Assembly (NCBI RefSeq): GCF_000758825.1
Contig: NZ_JRMX01000015.1
Span: forward strand, 153,382 to 217,381
From: Arcanobacterium sp. S3PF19
GTDB taxonomy: Bacteria; Actinomycetota; Actinomycetes; Actinomycetales; Actinomycetaceae
Direction of reading: 5' to 3'
Length of the DNA: 64,000 nucleotides
This document shows positions 53,931 through 63,018 of this stretch, in pieces. Under the pieces are notes generated by a model, which saw nothing but the letters and a program-made list of their open reading frames with translations, was not told where the DNA came from and made no database searches. The position numbers and the translations under genes are program-made. The stretch's first letter is position 1, and each line of letters starts with the position of its first letter.

Positions 53931-54058
53931 ATGGATCAGAGAAGACGAAGGACACGCAAAGCAGGAAAACCCCTTAAAAACAGACATTCCCCCTTAATCA
54001 TGTATAAAACGAAAAAGAGGGAAATAGTACTTAGCTCCCGGGGAAAACGGCAGGCATT

Positions 54059-55195
54059 TCACCCCAGCGGATAAAGCCAGCCGAACCGGTCCGGCCGCCG
54101 ACCTTCCTGAATTGCCGTCAGCTCCCCGTAAATATGCCGCGTCACCTGCGTATCCGCAAGATCCACCGAGAATCCCCGGCCGGCCAGGCTGCCCACGGAA
54201 GTAACGACGGCGGCCGTGCCGCAGGCAAACATTTCTCTCACCGTTCCGGCTTCGATCGCCCCAATAAGCCACTGCAGCCCAATCCGCTCCTCCCGAACCG
54301 GCGTACCCGACCGGCGCAGAAATTCCATAATCGAAGAACGCGTGCATCCCGGCAGTATATTTCCGTTTAGCCGCGGCGTAATCACACTTCCGTCCGACAA
54401 TACGGCAAACACGTTCATTCCGCCCAGCTCATCCAGATCCGAATTGCCGAGCGCATCCAAAAACAGAACTTCGTCATAGCCCGCTTCGTGGGCCTGCTGT
54501 TTGGGAAGCAGCGACGCGGCATAATTTCCGCCCGTTTTTGCATCTCCCATGCCCCCCGGACCCGCGCGGTGATATTCCTGCTCCACCCAGACCCGAATCG
54601 GGCGGTAACCGTGTTTGAAATAAGGGCCCGCGGGCGAAGCCAGAACCACAAATTCATAGCGGCGCGCGCTGCGCACGCCCAAAAACGACTCCGAAGCGAA
54701 AACCACCGGGCGCAGATAAAGCGAACTGCCGTGCGCATCCGCAACCCACCGCTTTTCGACCCGGGCAAGAGCTGCCACGGCGCCCAAAAAATCAGGAATC
54801 GGAAGCGGGGGAATCGCCAGTCTGCGGCAGGATGCATTCAGTCTGGCCGCGTTGTATGCGGGCCGGAAAGAGTGCAGCGACCCGTCTTCGTGCCGGTACA
54901 CTTTCAGCCCTTCAAACACTTCCTGACCGTAATGCAGCACCGCCGCGGCAGGATCAAGACGGAGAGGGCCGAACGGCTCGATTTTCTTCGCGTGCCACCC
55001 CTCTTCCGGCGTCCAGGTTGCGTGCGCCATGTAATCGGTAAAATAATTTCCGAATCCGGGTTTCTCCATTATCCGCAGGTATTCTTCTTCCCCGCGCGGA
55101 TTCGGATGCGGCTGCACCGCAAAACGCCGCGCCAGCTCATCCGCATTCGGGTAGTCGGCATCGGCCAATATCTCAAGTTCGGTTTTTTCGCTCAC
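54059..55195 (-). CDS. ilvE: Branched-chain amino acid aminotransferase
   Basis: A 378-residue PLP class IV aminotransferase that interconverts Leu, Ile and Val with their 2-oxo acids. Family features are YMAHATWTPEEGWHAKKI, LHYGQEVFEGLKVYRHEDGS, the PLP lysine in MGDAKTGGNYAASLLPK, and ELGGMNVFAVLSDGSVITP. Length and the N-terminal extension match IlvE of actinobacteria. I prefer GTG 55195, preceded by GGGGGAG, over a start 14 codons upstream. It lies 44 bases after a small membrane-protein gene downstream of an ABC exporter pair, possibly in one transcript. Confidence 0.93.
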   Translation of the reverse strand: MSEKTELEILADADYPNADELARRFAVQPHPNPRGEEEYLRIMEKPGFGNYFTDYMAHATWTPEEGWHAKKIEPFGPLRLDPAAAVLHYGQEVFEGLKVYRHEDGSLHSFRPAYNAARLNASCRRLAIPPLPIPDFLGAVAALARVEKRWVADAHGSSLYLRPVVFASESFLGVRSARRYEFVVLASPAGPYFKHGYRPIRVWVEQEYHRAGPGGMGDAKTGGNYAASLLPKQQAHEAGYDEVLFLDALGNSDLDELGGMNVFAVLSDGSVITPRLNGNILPGCTRSSIMEFLRRSGTPVREERIGLQWLIGAIEAGTVREMFACGTAAVVTSVGSLAGRGFSVDLADTQVTRHIYGELTAIQEGRRPDRFGWLYPLG

Positions 55196-55239
55196 TGCTC
55201 CCCCATCAGTCTTTTGCCGCGCACGTGCGGCCCGCATAA

Positions 55240-55365
55240 CTAGTTCAGCGCCAGCGCCACGGCACTGACAACCGCAGAGCCCGCCAACGCCACGATGAGC
55301 ACAAACGCCACTGCTTTCTGCCCCCGCGGACGGCGGAAAGTTTCCCTGTCTTTTTCAGTCTTCAT
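55240..55365 (-). CDS. 41-residue single-span membrane protein coupled to the ABC exporter
   Basis: A short gene below the usual length cut-off. The product starts MKTEKDRETFRRPRGQ, a highly charged basic N-terminus, then one membrane span (KAVAFVLIVALAGSAVVSAV) and ALALN. Its ATG overlaps the stop of the upstream ABC exporter gene (ATGA at 55365-55362), so translation is probably coupled. The charge layout predicts the N-terminus inside the cell. Small single-span proteins often regulate or stabilise transporters and oxidases (CydX is a known example near cyd genes), but this one shows no similarity I recognise. Function unknown. Confidence 0.6.
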   Translation of the reverse strand: MKTEKDRETFRRPRGQKAVAFVLIVALAGSAVVSAVALALN

Positions 55366-57077
55366 CGGATACCCGCTTCCCCAATATCCGGCATTCCGTT
55401 CCCGATACGCGCACACCGTCCTCCTTCAATGCGAAACACACGGTCGTAGTGCGCGGGATTTTCCACCCGGTGCGTAATCTCCAAAAGGGTAACGCCCCGG
55501 GACCAATGCCGCAGATTCTCCCTGATCTTCCGTTCCAATTCTACATTCAGATTTGCGCTGAATTCGTCAAGCACTATTACACGGGGTTTGGTAAGCAAAG
55601 CCCGGGCAAGGCATAAACGCTGCACCTGACCGCCGGAAAGAGCCGAACCCTCCACGCCCGTCGGCGTGTTCAGACCCAAAGGCATTTCCCTTATTTCCCC
55701 GGCCAGCTGTGCAACTTCCAGAGCTTCCCACATTTCTTCTTCGCCCGCCCCGGGAGCTCCCAGACGCATATTCCCCGCAATGGTGGAATTAAGCAGCTCC
55801 GGGCGCTGCGGCACGAATGCCACAGCCCGGCGCAGCGTATCCAGCTCATATTCCCCCACCGGTCTGCCGGCGAGCAGAACCTCTCCCGCACGGGGATCGT
55901 CGTAACGCAGAAGAAGCTGCATAAGCGTTGATTTCCCCGAGCCGGAATGCCCGACAAACAACGCATTCTCCCCCGGTTCAATTTGAATATTCACCCGGTC
56001 GAGCACAGGCCTGTCCGGCGCGCCGGGATACGCATAACTGACATCGCGCCACTGCACCGCCGCCGCACCGGCGGGCAGAAAAGTCTGCGGACCGTCGCGG
56101 ATCACCTGCGGTTCATGACAGATCAGATACAGTCTGCGCGCGGCGGCAAAGGCGGAGTCCACGCCGCCGAGTGCGTCTTCAATCCCACGCGGTCCCTCAA
56201 AAATCCGCATACACACCGCGGCCAAAGCCGCGATCAGCGCAGGATCGCGGTGCCCGCCCACCCCGACTGCGATTACCGCCGTCATTGCGGCCGGGGGAAG
56301 AACTCCCCCTATCCCGCGCCGCGCAGCACGGACCGCCACGGCCGCACAGGCAGTATCTTTCACGCGCAGATCCAATTTACGCAGACCGGCAAAACGCACC
56401 TTTTCCCGTCCGTATCCGACAACTTCCTCAGCGCCGAAAACCGAATCCGTGAGCCACTGCGCCAACTCCCGGCGGGCCTGCAAAGAACGCCCGGTAGCCC
56501 GCAGCGCCCTGCCGAATCCGGCCGGCGGCAAAATAAATACGGCAAAGAACAGCAGCAGCACCGGAATGGCGGTAATCTCAATCCCCGCCAGGCAGATACC
56601 CGCCGCAGCCAGCACTCCCGTCACCGCCACGCCCGTAATTACCGGGGCAATTGTGTGTGCGTAAAACACCTCAATGCGGTCAATATCGCGCGTGAGTGCC
56701 GTCAGCATTACGCCCGTTCTCATTTTCCCCGTCACATACGGCGCCTTCGGCCACAGCGCGGCAAACGCCGTCGTCCGCAGCAGCTCCAGCGATTTAAACG
56801 CCACATAGTGCCCCGAAAACTGCTCGAGATACGCGGCGGCCGCTTTTACCGCCGCCAAGACCGTGAGAACGGCGAGCGCATAGACCAAGGACCACCGGCC
56901 GCGTACCGTCTGCACCACCGCCGCACCGGCAAAGGCAAACAGGGCCGCCGCCGCTATCTGTTCGGTTGCCCGCATAAGCACGGAGAAATACAGCGGCTTC
57001 AGCACCGGGCGTGTAACAGACAGCAGCCAGCGCACGGTCTCTGCCCGGCGGGCGGAACGGTTTTCATTCTTCTCCAT
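55362..57077 (-). CDS. ABC exporter half-transporter, CydC-like
   Basis: A 571-residue protein with six membrane spans followed by an ATPase domain. The ATPase motifs are Walker A GHSGSGKST, Q-loop VPQRPELLNSTIAGN, signature LSGGQVQRLCLARALL and Walker B VIVLDEFSANL. The overlap of 14 bases with the upstream half-transporter shows a heterodimer. Arrangement and lengths resemble CydD/CydC, which export glutathione or cysteine and are needed for cytochrome bd assembly, but no cydAB genes are adjacent and other heterodimeric exporters look alike. Treat the Cyd label as tentative. Confidence 0.8.
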   Translation of the reverse strand: MEKNENRSARRAETVRWLLSVTRPVLKPLYFSVLMRATEQIAAAALFAFAGAAVVQTVRGRWSLVYALAVLTVLAAVKAAAAYLEQFSGHYVAFKSLELLRTTAFAALWPKAPYVTGKMRTGVMLTALTRDIDRIEVFYAHTIAPVITGVAVTGVLAAAGICLAGIEITAIPVLLLFFAVFILPPAGFGRALRATGRSLQARRELAQWLTDSVFGAEEVVGYGREKVRFAGLRKLDLRVKDTACAAVAVRAARRGIGGVLPPAAMTAVIAVGVGGHRDPALIAALAAVCMRIFEGPRGIEDALGGVDSAFAAARRLYLICHEPQVIRDGPQTFLPAGAAAVQWRDVSYAYPGAPDRPVLDRVNIQIEPGENALFVGHSGSGKSTLMQLLLRYDDPRAGEVLLAGRPVGEYELDTLRRAVAFVPQRPELLNSTIAGNMRLGAPGAGEEEMWEALEVAQLAGEIREMPLGLNTPTGVEGSALSGGQVQRLCLARALLTKPRVIVLDEFSANLNVELERKIRENLRHWSRGVTLLEITHRVENPAHYDRVFRIEGGRCARIGNGMPDIGEAGIR

Positions 57078-58791
57078 GTGCGTTCTCCCTGCGTATCAGG
57101 CGTCCGTCCGTCAATTCGTACACCACATCCGCAATATGCAGCAGCGAGTGTCTGTGCGTTACGGCAACCACCGTTATATCCCGTCCGGCGCGTGCGAGAG
57201 CCGCGGTAATTTTCCGCTCCGAATCCGGATCTACCTGCGCCGTCGGTTCGTCCAAAAACCAAATTTTCCGCTGCGCCAAAAAAGCCCGCGCAAGCGAAAT
57301 TCTCTGTGCCTGGCCGCCGGAGAGAAACGAACCGCGCTCGCCCACATCAGTGTTCAGCCGCAGGGGCATCGCCCGCACTTCCTCGGCTATATTGGCGCGT
57401 TCAAGCGCATCCCACATCCGCTCTTCGTCGGCATCCGGACACACAAAACGCAGATTGTCGGCAACCGTGCCGCCAAACAGCCATGTTTTCTGGTTCACGC
57501 AGGCGCACAGACTGCGTTTTTCGGCTGCCGGCGCGGAGGAAAAATCCACGCCGCCCACACGTACCATTCCCTCGGTAAACGGAAGCTGCGCGCGCAAAAC
57601 GGAAAGAAGCGTGCTTTTCCCCGCTCCCGAAACCCCGATCACGGCCACTTTCTGCCCCCGGGGCACGGACAGGTCAAGACCGTTCAGCACGTTTTTGCCG
57701 CGGTATGCAAAACTGAGACCGCGCACTTCAACCGCAAGATCTGCGCCGGCGGCCGGCGGCAGCGGATCTGCGGCACTCTGCACGGCATATTTTTCCGCCG
57801 CCGCGTTTCCCTCCCCGTGCGCGTCCAAATATCTTTTAATCGCCTTCTGCGCGGCAATTCCGCCCATTCCCACATAAAAAAATCCCGCAACCTGCGACAG
57901 CGGAGAAAGCACAAGCACAATAAGAAAAATCACCGTAAACGCGGCGCCGAAATCCATTATTCCCGCTCTGACCCGCAGTGCGGCAAGCATGGAGGCAAGA
58001 ATGATAACCAAAAAAGAAACCGCGCCGTCGAGCACGGCAATAATAATCTGGTTTCCCGCCAGAAGACGCATTACCGTTCCCCGGTTGCGCTCCCCTTCCT
58101 CACGCAGATCACGTTCCACGGTTTTCCCCGCGCCGAGCAGACGGACGGAAACCAGATTCCGTATCGCGTCCAGGTACTTCGCGGACAGCCGCGCCCTCTG
58201 CCCGCGCGAAGCCTTCGACCTTCCGCCAAAAAGACGCAGAAATCCGCCCACCGTCAGCGGCACGGACACAAATGCCGCCATCAGCACGGTTCCGGAAACG
58301 GGATCAACGGCAAGTGCCACATACCCCAAAACGAAAAACGGTATCAGAAAAGAGGCAAGCGTGGATCCCAGATATGCCTGACGGTATTCGGTTACGCGTT
58401 CGGCGTTGTCGGTCATCAGCGTAACGAGACGGGCGGGAGAGAATTCCGCGCTGTCGCGCAGAGCCATTTTATCCGAAGCGTAAAGGGAAGCCAGCAGGCG
58501 GTGTCTGATCCGAATCTCCTCGCTGCGGGCCGCACGGCCGCCCAAAAAAATTTCCCCGCAGGAAGAAAGCACAGCCAGCAGCAGGCCGCCGGCCACAGCC
58601 GCAATCCGCGCACCTGTGAACGCCGCGGGAGAGGAGAGGCATTTTCCAAAGACGGCGCAGTCTGCGTATTCGCCCAGCACGCCGCCCAATACCACAAGAA
58701 CCGCACCCATTCCCGCGGAAGCCAGAATCCGCATCAGGGCAACTGTGGCCGCAGCCCGGTTCCCCCGGGCGGAAATTACCTGGGACGACAC
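57064..58791 (-). CDS. ABC exporter half-transporter, CydD-like
   Basis: A 575-residue exporter subunit, partner of the following gene. I start at GTG 58791 (VSSQVISARGNRAAAT) because AGGAG lies 5 bases upstream; an in-frame ATG 14 codons earlier has no such site. Six membrane spans fill the first 310 residues. The ATPase domain has GVSGAGKSTLL, the Q-loop CVNQKTWLFGGTVADN, signature LSGGQAQRISLARAFL and Walker B IWFLDEPTAQVD. CydD is the tentative match. Substrate unknown. This is the first gene of a run that continues through the CydC-like gene, the 41-residue protein and ilvE. Confidence 0.8.
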   Translation of the reverse strand: MSSQVISARGNRAAATVALMRILASAGMGAVLVVLGGVLGEYADCAVFGKCLSSPAAFTGARIAAVAGGLLLAVLSSCGEIFLGGRAARSEEIRIRHRLLASLYASDKMALRDSAEFSPARLVTLMTDNAERVTEYRQAYLGSTLASFLIPFFVLGYVALAVDPVSGTVLMAAFVSVPLTVGGFLRLFGGRSKASRGQRARLSAKYLDAIRNLVSVRLLGAGKTVERDLREEGERNRGTVMRLLAGNQIIIAVLDGAVSFLVIILASMLAALRVRAGIMDFGAAFTVIFLIVLVLSPLSQVAGFFYVGMGGIAAQKAIKRYLDAHGEGNAAAEKYAVQSAADPLPPAAGADLAVEVRGLSFAYRGKNVLNGLDLSVPRGQKVAVIGVSGAGKSTLLSVLRAQLPFTEGMVRVGGVDFSSAPAAEKRSLCACVNQKTWLFGGTVADNLRFVCPDADEERMWDALERANIAEEVRAMPLRLNTDVGERGSFLSGGQAQRISLARAFLAQRKIWFLDEPTAQVDPDSERKITAALARAGRDITVVAVTHRHSLLHIADVVYELTDGRLIRRENAHGEE

Positions 58792-59144
58792 ATCCGCTCC
58801 TTCCTTCCCGCTGCCGGCTGCCGGCAGACCCAAGACGCTTTCGGGCGCAGAGCGTGTTCGCCTTCCGCCGGCCGTTTCGCAAATCCGGTTATGCTCCTAA
58901 ACTAACGAATTCATGTCTTTCTGCGCAACTCTTTTTACCCGCGCACAGCAAAACAGCCTACTTCCCGCGCGGAACACATCTGCATGCAAATCCTTTCCGC
59001 CCACGCACATAAAACAGAGCATGAACTGCCGATATACCGATTTTCCCGGATCCGCGGTATCTGTTTTCGAAAAATAGGACGAACAGACCCTTCCGAGGCT
59101 GTAGAATGAAAGCTCAGGGATTCACTTTTTTGCAAAGGGGCACC
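58792..59144. other. Divergent promoter region of the exporter pair and the AspT-like gene
   Basis: No gene is seen. A likely -10 TAGAAT lies at about 59102-59107, suited to the AspT-like gene starting at 59145. An inverted repeat GATATACCG with CGGTATC lies near 59034-59060. Confidence 0.4.
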
Positions 59145-60746
59145 ATGACTTCCATTTTCCATGTACTGCAGGATAACCAGGTACTGCTACTCTTCGTCCT
59201 TATCGGTTTCGGCGCTTTGTTTTCCAAGCTGCGTATCAGAGGTATTTCTTTGGGCGCGGCGGCCGTGCTCTTTTTCTCCATCGCGCTCACTGCCTGGGGT
59301 GCGGCTCAGGGATACGAGCTGCGTGTCGAACACGATCTGGGCGTACTGGGTCTGGCTCTTTTCGCTTTCGCTATCGGAATTTCTTCCGGGGCGTCCTTTT
59401 TTCAGACTATCCGTTCTTCGGTAAAACCCGTTCTGCTGATGCTCTCCGTAGTGGCTGTGGCGGCCTGCGCGGCGGGCTTAATCGGGCGGATGATGGGGAT
59501 GAAGTGGGCAATGATTGCCGGTACTTTTGCCGGTGCCGTCACCAACACTCCCGCACTGTCCGCGGCGGGACAGGCTTCCGGGGATCCGGCCACCGCCACG
59601 ATCGGATACGCAATCGCCTATCTGTTTGGCGTAATCGGTATGCTGGGCTGGGCGATGCTCGCGCTGTCAAAACGCGGCGAAGACACGGACGCTCCCTCGC
59701 CGATTGTAAACCGCACTGTCCGCGTGGAATTGGAAGAAGCGATGACGGTTGCGGCGGCACGGAAAAAAATCGGCGAAGACGCACACTTTTCCCGGCTGCG
59801 CAGAGGGGAAGACGGACGCACCTGGGTTCCGACAGACGCCGATATTCTGCAGAAAGACGACATGGTTACGGTTGTCGGCACATCGCAGGCAGTTGACTGC
59901 GCGGTGGAGCTGCTCGGGCACGTTTCCTCCCATTCGCTGATGAGTGACCGCAATTATCTGGATTTCCGGCGGATCACGCTTTCCAATACCAAACTGGCGA
60001 ATCTCACCGTGCAGGAAATTGCCCTGGAAGATAAATTCGGCGCCACAATCACCAGAATCCGCCGCGGAGATACGGATATCGTGGCGCATGCCAACGAGCC
60101 TCTGCGTCTGGGAGACAGAATCCGCGTTATCGCACCGGCCGAAAAAATGCGGAAAATCTCGAAATACCTGGGCGACTCCGCTTTCGGAATCACAAATATC
60201 AACCCGTTTGCCCTCGGTATCGGAATGACTTTGGGAATTTTAATCGGAGAACTGGAATTCCTCACTCCTTCCGGTCTGAAGTTTTCCATCGGGTCTGCGG
60301 CAGGCACGCTGATCGTCGGTCTGATTATGGGAAAGGTGGGAAAGGTGGGAAGAATTATCACCACTATCCCCTACGATACGTGTCAGGTGCTCTCGGAATT
60401 CGGTCTGCTTGTGTTTCTTGCCTACGCGGGTACCACCGCAGGTTCGCGGATTCTGCACGCGTTTGTCGGAGGTGCGTGGCTGCAGATTCTTGTTTTGGGT
60501 GCAATCGTGACCACAATTATGGGTGCGGGTCTGTATTTCTCCATGCGCTGTTTTGCCAAAATGGGCGGCACGCGCCTTTCGGGTGTACTCGCAGGCACTC
60601 AGACGCAGCCGGCCGTACTCGCATTTTCCAACGACCGGACAACATTCGATCCGCGCGTTGCCCTGGGATACGCAATGGTGTATCCGATCGCCATGGTGGC
60701 AAAAATCTTCTGTGGACAGATATTGGGGTCTTTCGCCGGATTCTGA
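59145..60746 (+). CDS. AspT/YidE-family amino acid exchanger
   Basis: A 533-residue membrane transporter of the aspartate:alanine exchanger family. It has five membrane spans, then a central soluble part with two TrkA_C-like (RCK_C) regulatory domains (about 190-340, for example ADILQKDDMVTVVGTSQAV and NEPLRLGDRIRVIAP), then five or six more spans. GAVTNTPALSAAGQ and GTQTQPAVLAFSN are the two membrane signature repeats. ATG 59145 follows AAAGGGG. AspT exchanges aspartate for alanine and generates proton motive force by decarboxylation; substrate here is unproven because no decarboxylase is adjacent. Confidence 0.88.
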   Translation: MTSIFHVLQDNQVLLLFVLIGFGALFSKLRIRGISLGAAAVLFFSIALTAWGAAQGYELRVEHDLGVLGLALFAFAIGISSGASFFQTIRSSVKPVLLMLSVVAVAACAAGLIGRMMGMKWAMIAGTFAGAVTNTPALSAAGQASGDPATATIGYAIAYLFGVIGMLGWAMLALSKRGEDTDAPSPIVNRTVRVELEEAMTVAAARKKIGEDAHFSRLRRGEDGRTWVPTDADILQKDDMVTVVGTSQAVDCAVELLGHVSSHSLMSDRNYLDFRRITLSNTKLANLTVQEIALEDKFGATITRIRRGDTDIVAHANEPLRLGDRIRVIAPAEKMRKISKYLGDSAFGITNINPFALGIGMTLGILIGELEFLTPSGLKFSIGSAAGTLIVGLIMGKVGKVGRIITTIPYDTCQVLSEFGLLVFLAYAGTTAGSRILHAFVGGAWLQILVLGAIVTTIMGAGLYFSMRCFAKMGGTRLSGVLAGTQTQPAVLAFSNDRTTFDPRVALGYAMVYPIAMVAKIFCGQILGSFAGF

Positions 60747-60795
60747 TCCAAATCCGGATGCCCGAAACGGAAAATGCCGATTCGGCTTGCGCGCC

Positions 60796-62124
60796 TTATA
60801 CTTTTTCCGACGGTTTGCGCTGCAGCGTCCGGGGCAGGTTTGAAGTATCGGTATCCACACGCCACGCGGGGTCAAGTAAAATCCGCGCAATCGCCAGCCC
60901 GAAACCGATCGAAATCACTACCAGGAACACATCGGCCAGCGGCTCCAGGGCATTGCCTATCTTTCCCTCGTTTACCGCCACCAGAGCACGGTAGAAAGGC
61001 ACACCGGGAATCATAATCACCACTGCAGGCACGGAAAGGGAAACACGCGAATACTCCGTTTTCCAGGCCAGAAGATTGGCCAAAATGCCGATCAGAAGCG
61101 CGGCCAGCCCGACTGCCGCCTGCCACGGGATGTTGGCGTATTCCTGCCCCAGCAGTCTTCCCGTATTGGCCGAAGCACCGATTATGCCTGCTGCCAAAGA
61201 TACTTTCCAGGGCGCATTGAACAGTACGGCGAAACCATAGGCCGCCACAAACGAACAGAATACGCGCAGACAGGTTTTTACCAGCGGATCAAGCTCGTAC
61301 AGCGCAGGGTGGTCGATATTCCACTGCGCAATATGGCATACAGCCCAAACCGAAAGACCCGCGGATCCGATCACTACCATGCAATAGCCGAACCGGCTCA
61401 TTGCGGACTGATAATCGCCGCGAACCCAGTCAAGCATTGCGGTAGTCAGGGGAAAACCCGGAATCAGATACAAAATCGCCGACGCCAGGCCCGACTCGTG
61501 TGTGTATACCCCCGCCCAATGCAGATATTCATACAGATCAAGCAGACCGATGTAGATTACGGTAGACACAACCGCACACATAATCCACACCAAAAAATGG
61601 GCATAGCCGCGTTTCAGCAGAAATTTTCTCGTCAGCTGGCCAAAACCCGCGGCAAAAAACACCGCCGAGCATTCAACTGTGTAGCCGCCGTTGAGGAAAC
61701 AGAATCCCGCGCAGGCAATCGCAGAAGCAATCACCGTTATCCATACCCGGTAATGCCAGTCGTTGGAGGAAACTTTCCGCAGTCCCCTGCGAAATTCGGC
61801 AACCGTCATATTCTGATGGAGCTGATTGCAAAATCCCATCAGACGGTCCAGTTTTTCCACGTTTACGCCGGTTTTCCGCTGCTCCGTAAAATGCGTATGT
61901 GACACATCCCCCTCCCAGGATGTGGACATAATATGCCGCATCGAAACATGAGATTCAAATTTGGTCAGACCCAGCGATTTTGCCGCACGCGCAAGAGCAG
62001 CTTTTACTCTGTAGCCGCCCGCTCCGCAGGAAAGGAGCATTTTGCCAAATTCAAGGATAGCTGCCGATTTCGCATCAATCCCGTCTTCTATCTTTTTTTT
62101 CGATTCCGTTGAATCAGAATTCAT
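60796..62124 (-). CDS. ThrE-family threonine/serine exporter
   Basis: A 442-residue membrane protein with the N-terminal DUF1212 domain (ILEFGKMLLSCGAGGYRVKAA, DVSHTHFTE) and C-terminal DUF3815-like spans in a single chain, as in Corynebacterium ThrE. About ten hydrophobic spans are visible, with SAILYLIPGFPLTTAMLDWV the most conserved part. It exports threonine and serine by proton exchange in the best-studied relative. I start at ATG 62124, preceded by GGAG, because upstream codons lack similarity. It is convergent with the AspT-like gene, so the two export or exchange systems meet tail to tail. Confidence 0.9.
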   Translation of the reverse strand: MNSDSTESKKKIEDGIDAKSAAILEFGKMLLSCGAGGYRVKAALARAAKSLGLTKFESHVSMRHIMSTSWEGDVSHTHFTEQRKTGVNVEKLDRLMGFCNQLHQNMTVAEFRRGLRKVSSNDWHYRVWITVIASAIACAGFCFLNGGYTVECSAVFFAAGFGQLTRKFLLKRGYAHFLVWIMCAVVSTVIYIGLLDLYEYLHWAGVYTHESGLASAILYLIPGFPLTTAMLDWVRGDYQSAMSRFGYCMVVIGSAGLSVWAVCHIAQWNIDHPALYELDPLVKTCLRVFCSFVAAYGFAVLFNAPWKVSLAAGIIGASANTGRLLGQEYANIPWQAAVGLAALLIGILANLLAWKTEYSRVSLSVPAVVIMIPGVPFYRALVAVNEGKIGNALEPLADVFLVVISIGFGLAIARILLDPAWRVDTDTSNLPRTLQRKPSEKV

Positions 62125-62250
62125 CCCGAAACTCCGAACACCTAAATTTACAGAAACCCACGTAATTATATACTCCCGCAAAGAGACGGCACCGGTCCGA
62201 AAGTCTGTGTCTGTCTTTTATCCGCGAAAGACGCGGCAGAGGATAATGAT

Positions 62251-63018
62251 TTATTTCAGCTTCGCCGTCCACAGCAGAGTGCGGTAGGGCAGCGAAATTA
62301 CTCCGTTTTGCGGATCAAATCCCAGCTCCTCACACAGATACCACCGCAGATTCTCCCTCATCCTTCTCCGGTTTTCCGCATCGGATCCAATCCACGAGGA
62401 ACGCGTGGTTCCCAGGGCAAACACTTCTTCCACAGTCATTTTCTCCGTCATTGCGCCAAGAACCAGCTCCGGGTGCGTAAAGCGTCTCCCCAGCTGCGGA
62501 GGTCTGTCTTCCCGGTGTACGTCGCCCGAGCGCATGATCCGTGTCAGCTGCAGCACCCAGGGAAGGGAAACATCAAGCTGATTGTAAAGTACCGCAATTT
62601 TTCCTCCGGGACGCATAATCCGCGCCGCTTCCGCAGCCGCAAGCGGAGCCGAGAGCCAATGCCAGCACTGACCGTAGGTAACAAGATCAAAGAAGCTGTC
62701 TTCCAAACCGGTGTTTTCCGCCTGTGTCGGCATCAGCCGTGAGGCGGGAAATTCGGGAAGCGCCCTGAGAAATATCTTTCTGAAATCCTGCGCCGGTTCC
62801 ACTGCCCACACATTTTCGCTCAGTCCACACAGCAGAGCAGTCAGTTTTCCGGTTCCCGCACCTATGTCCGCTACCCGGTCGGTCTTCCCCACCTTTAACC
62901 GGGCCACTATTTCCTCCGGATATCCGGGACGCACATCACGGTATACCTGTGCCCCGGCGCCTATGCCGTGAAACGGATTTGCGCACCGAGACCCGCGTTC
63001 CGGCCGGGAAAACGTCAT
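62251..63018 (-). CDS. Class I SAM-dependent methyltransferase
   Basis: A 255-residue methyltransferase. The SAM-binding motif I is RVADIGAGTGKLTALLCGL (about 45-63), followed by an acidic strand end at VEPAQDF, FDLVTYGQCWHWL (motif for UbiE-type enzymes) and IMRPGGKIAVLYN. It resembles the Methyltransf_11/25 group acting on small molecules, but substrate is unknown. Its ATG overlaps the sirtuin stop codon (ATGA at 63018-63015), so translation is coupled, and the pair likely works in one operon. Confidence 0.85.
   Translation of the reverse strand: MTFSRPERGSRCANPFHGIGAGAQVYRDVRPGYPEEIVARLKVGKTDRVADIGAGTGKLTALLCGLSENVWAVEPAQDFRKIFLRALPEFPASRLMPTQAENTGLEDSFFDLVTYGQCWHWLSAPLAAAEAARIMRPGGKIAVLYNQLDVSLPWVLQLTRIMRSGDVHREDRPPQLGRRFTHPELVLGAMTEKMTVEEVFALGTTRSSWIGSDAENRRRMRENLRWYLCEELGFDPQNGVISLPYRTLLWTAKLK

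Larger units (their letters stand above)
53760..54058. other. Regulatory region upstream of the PFL operon
   Basis: AT-rich spacer between ilvE (ends at 54059) and pflB (starts at 53759), both on the minus strand. It contains a perfect 12-bp palindrome and a DosR-like box (listed separately). I see no gene and no clear ilvE terminator. Confidence 0.5.
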
